6,618 nt of DNA. Origin: an uncultured Prevotellaceae bacterium. GTDB taxonomy: Bacteria > Bacteroidota > Bacteroidia > Bacteroidales > Bacteroidaceae. The notes under the pieces were generated by a model. The model did not search any database. It saw only the letters and a list, made by a program, of their open reading frames with translations, and was not told the DNA's origin. Location of the stretch: contig OMXX01000163.1 of the NCBI GenBank assembly GCA_900315105.1, forward strand, positions 1 through 6,618, given 5' to 3'. Shown one piece after another: positions 6,522-6,618 of this stretch (position 1 is the first letter of the stretch; each line of letters starts with the position of its first letter). Position numbers and translations under genes: made by a program.

Positions 6522-6551
6522 GTTTCAGTTTCAGTTGTTTCAGTTTATTTT
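6522..6551 (+). repeat. 15-nt tandem repeat with GTTTCAG core, two units
   Basis: GTTTCAGTTTCAGTT (6522-6536) and GTTTCAGTTTATTTT (6537-6551) share their first ten bases. TTTCAG occurs three times in the block. Confidence 0.6.
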
Positions 6552-6618
6552 ATGGGGTACTTAGTCTCAATTATTTCTTCTTTCTCTATTATATCTATTT
6601 AATAATTAATAATATATA

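Larger units (their letters stand above)
6215..6618. other. Non-coding, repeat-rich right flank
   Basis: About 400 bases with no recognisable protein or RNA gene. It opens with a T8 run (6231-6238), passes through four consecutive blocks of short tandem repeats between 6320 and 6551 (listed separately), and ends in a very AT-rich stretch (6561-6618) that may be the upstream region of a gene beyond the window. Two isolated copies of the CCTACA core also occur earlier, at 6256-6261 and 6264-6269. Confidence 0.6.

Overview
The window looks like a piece of a Bacteroidales (Prevotella/Bacteroides-like) chromosome or mobile island. The evidence is the tail of a BspA-type surface protein, a DUF2807 (head GIN) fragment, an FtsK motor with the Bacteroidetes sequence flavour, A/T-rich leaders without Shine-Dalgarno sequences, and a promoter matching the Bacteroidetes TTTG / TAnnTTTG consensus. 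No database search was possible; all family names rest on motif recognition.

Layout. Positions 1-181 are GC-rich (about 60% by hand count) and hold the start of a minus-strand DUF2807 gene that runs off the left edge and has lost its upstream signal-peptide part. At about 180-184 the sequence changes abruptly to about 42% GC and becomes the last ~55 codons of a plus-strand BspA-like surface protein, so two gene fragments meet head to head. An AT-rich gap (347-659) follows, ending in a plausible promoter.

From 660 to 6140 four plus-strand genes form a tight operon with spacings of 9 nt, 10 nt and a 4-nt ATGA overlap. They encode: (1) an accessory, membrane-anchored FtsK-type DNA translocase with intact Walker motifs and a C-terminal gamma DNA-reading domain; (2) a helical protein with a DUF5677-like pattern; (3) an unrecognised beta-rich protein, probably two beta-sandwich domains; (4) a GHKL (Bergerat-fold) ATPase of the sacsin/NO VEIN type fused through an acidic linker to a C-terminal DUF3883 domain carrying PD-(D/E)XK nuclease-like residues. 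A strong intrinsic terminator lies 39 nt downstream.

The last ~400 bases hold no convincing large gene. They contain a run of short tandem repeats: two different arrays that both have an 11-nt period, then 14-nt and 15-nt repeats.

Interpretation (inference): a self-contained DNA motor plus GHKL ATPase-nuclease cassette, sitting between gene debris on the left and low-complexity repeats on the right, looks like a mobile defence island. I do not recognise this four-gene combination as a named system. A plausible model is that the FtsK homologue pumps or tracks DNA at the membrane, the GHKL-DUF3883 protein is a nucleotide-gated sensor/nuclease, and the two middle proteins are adaptors or regulators.
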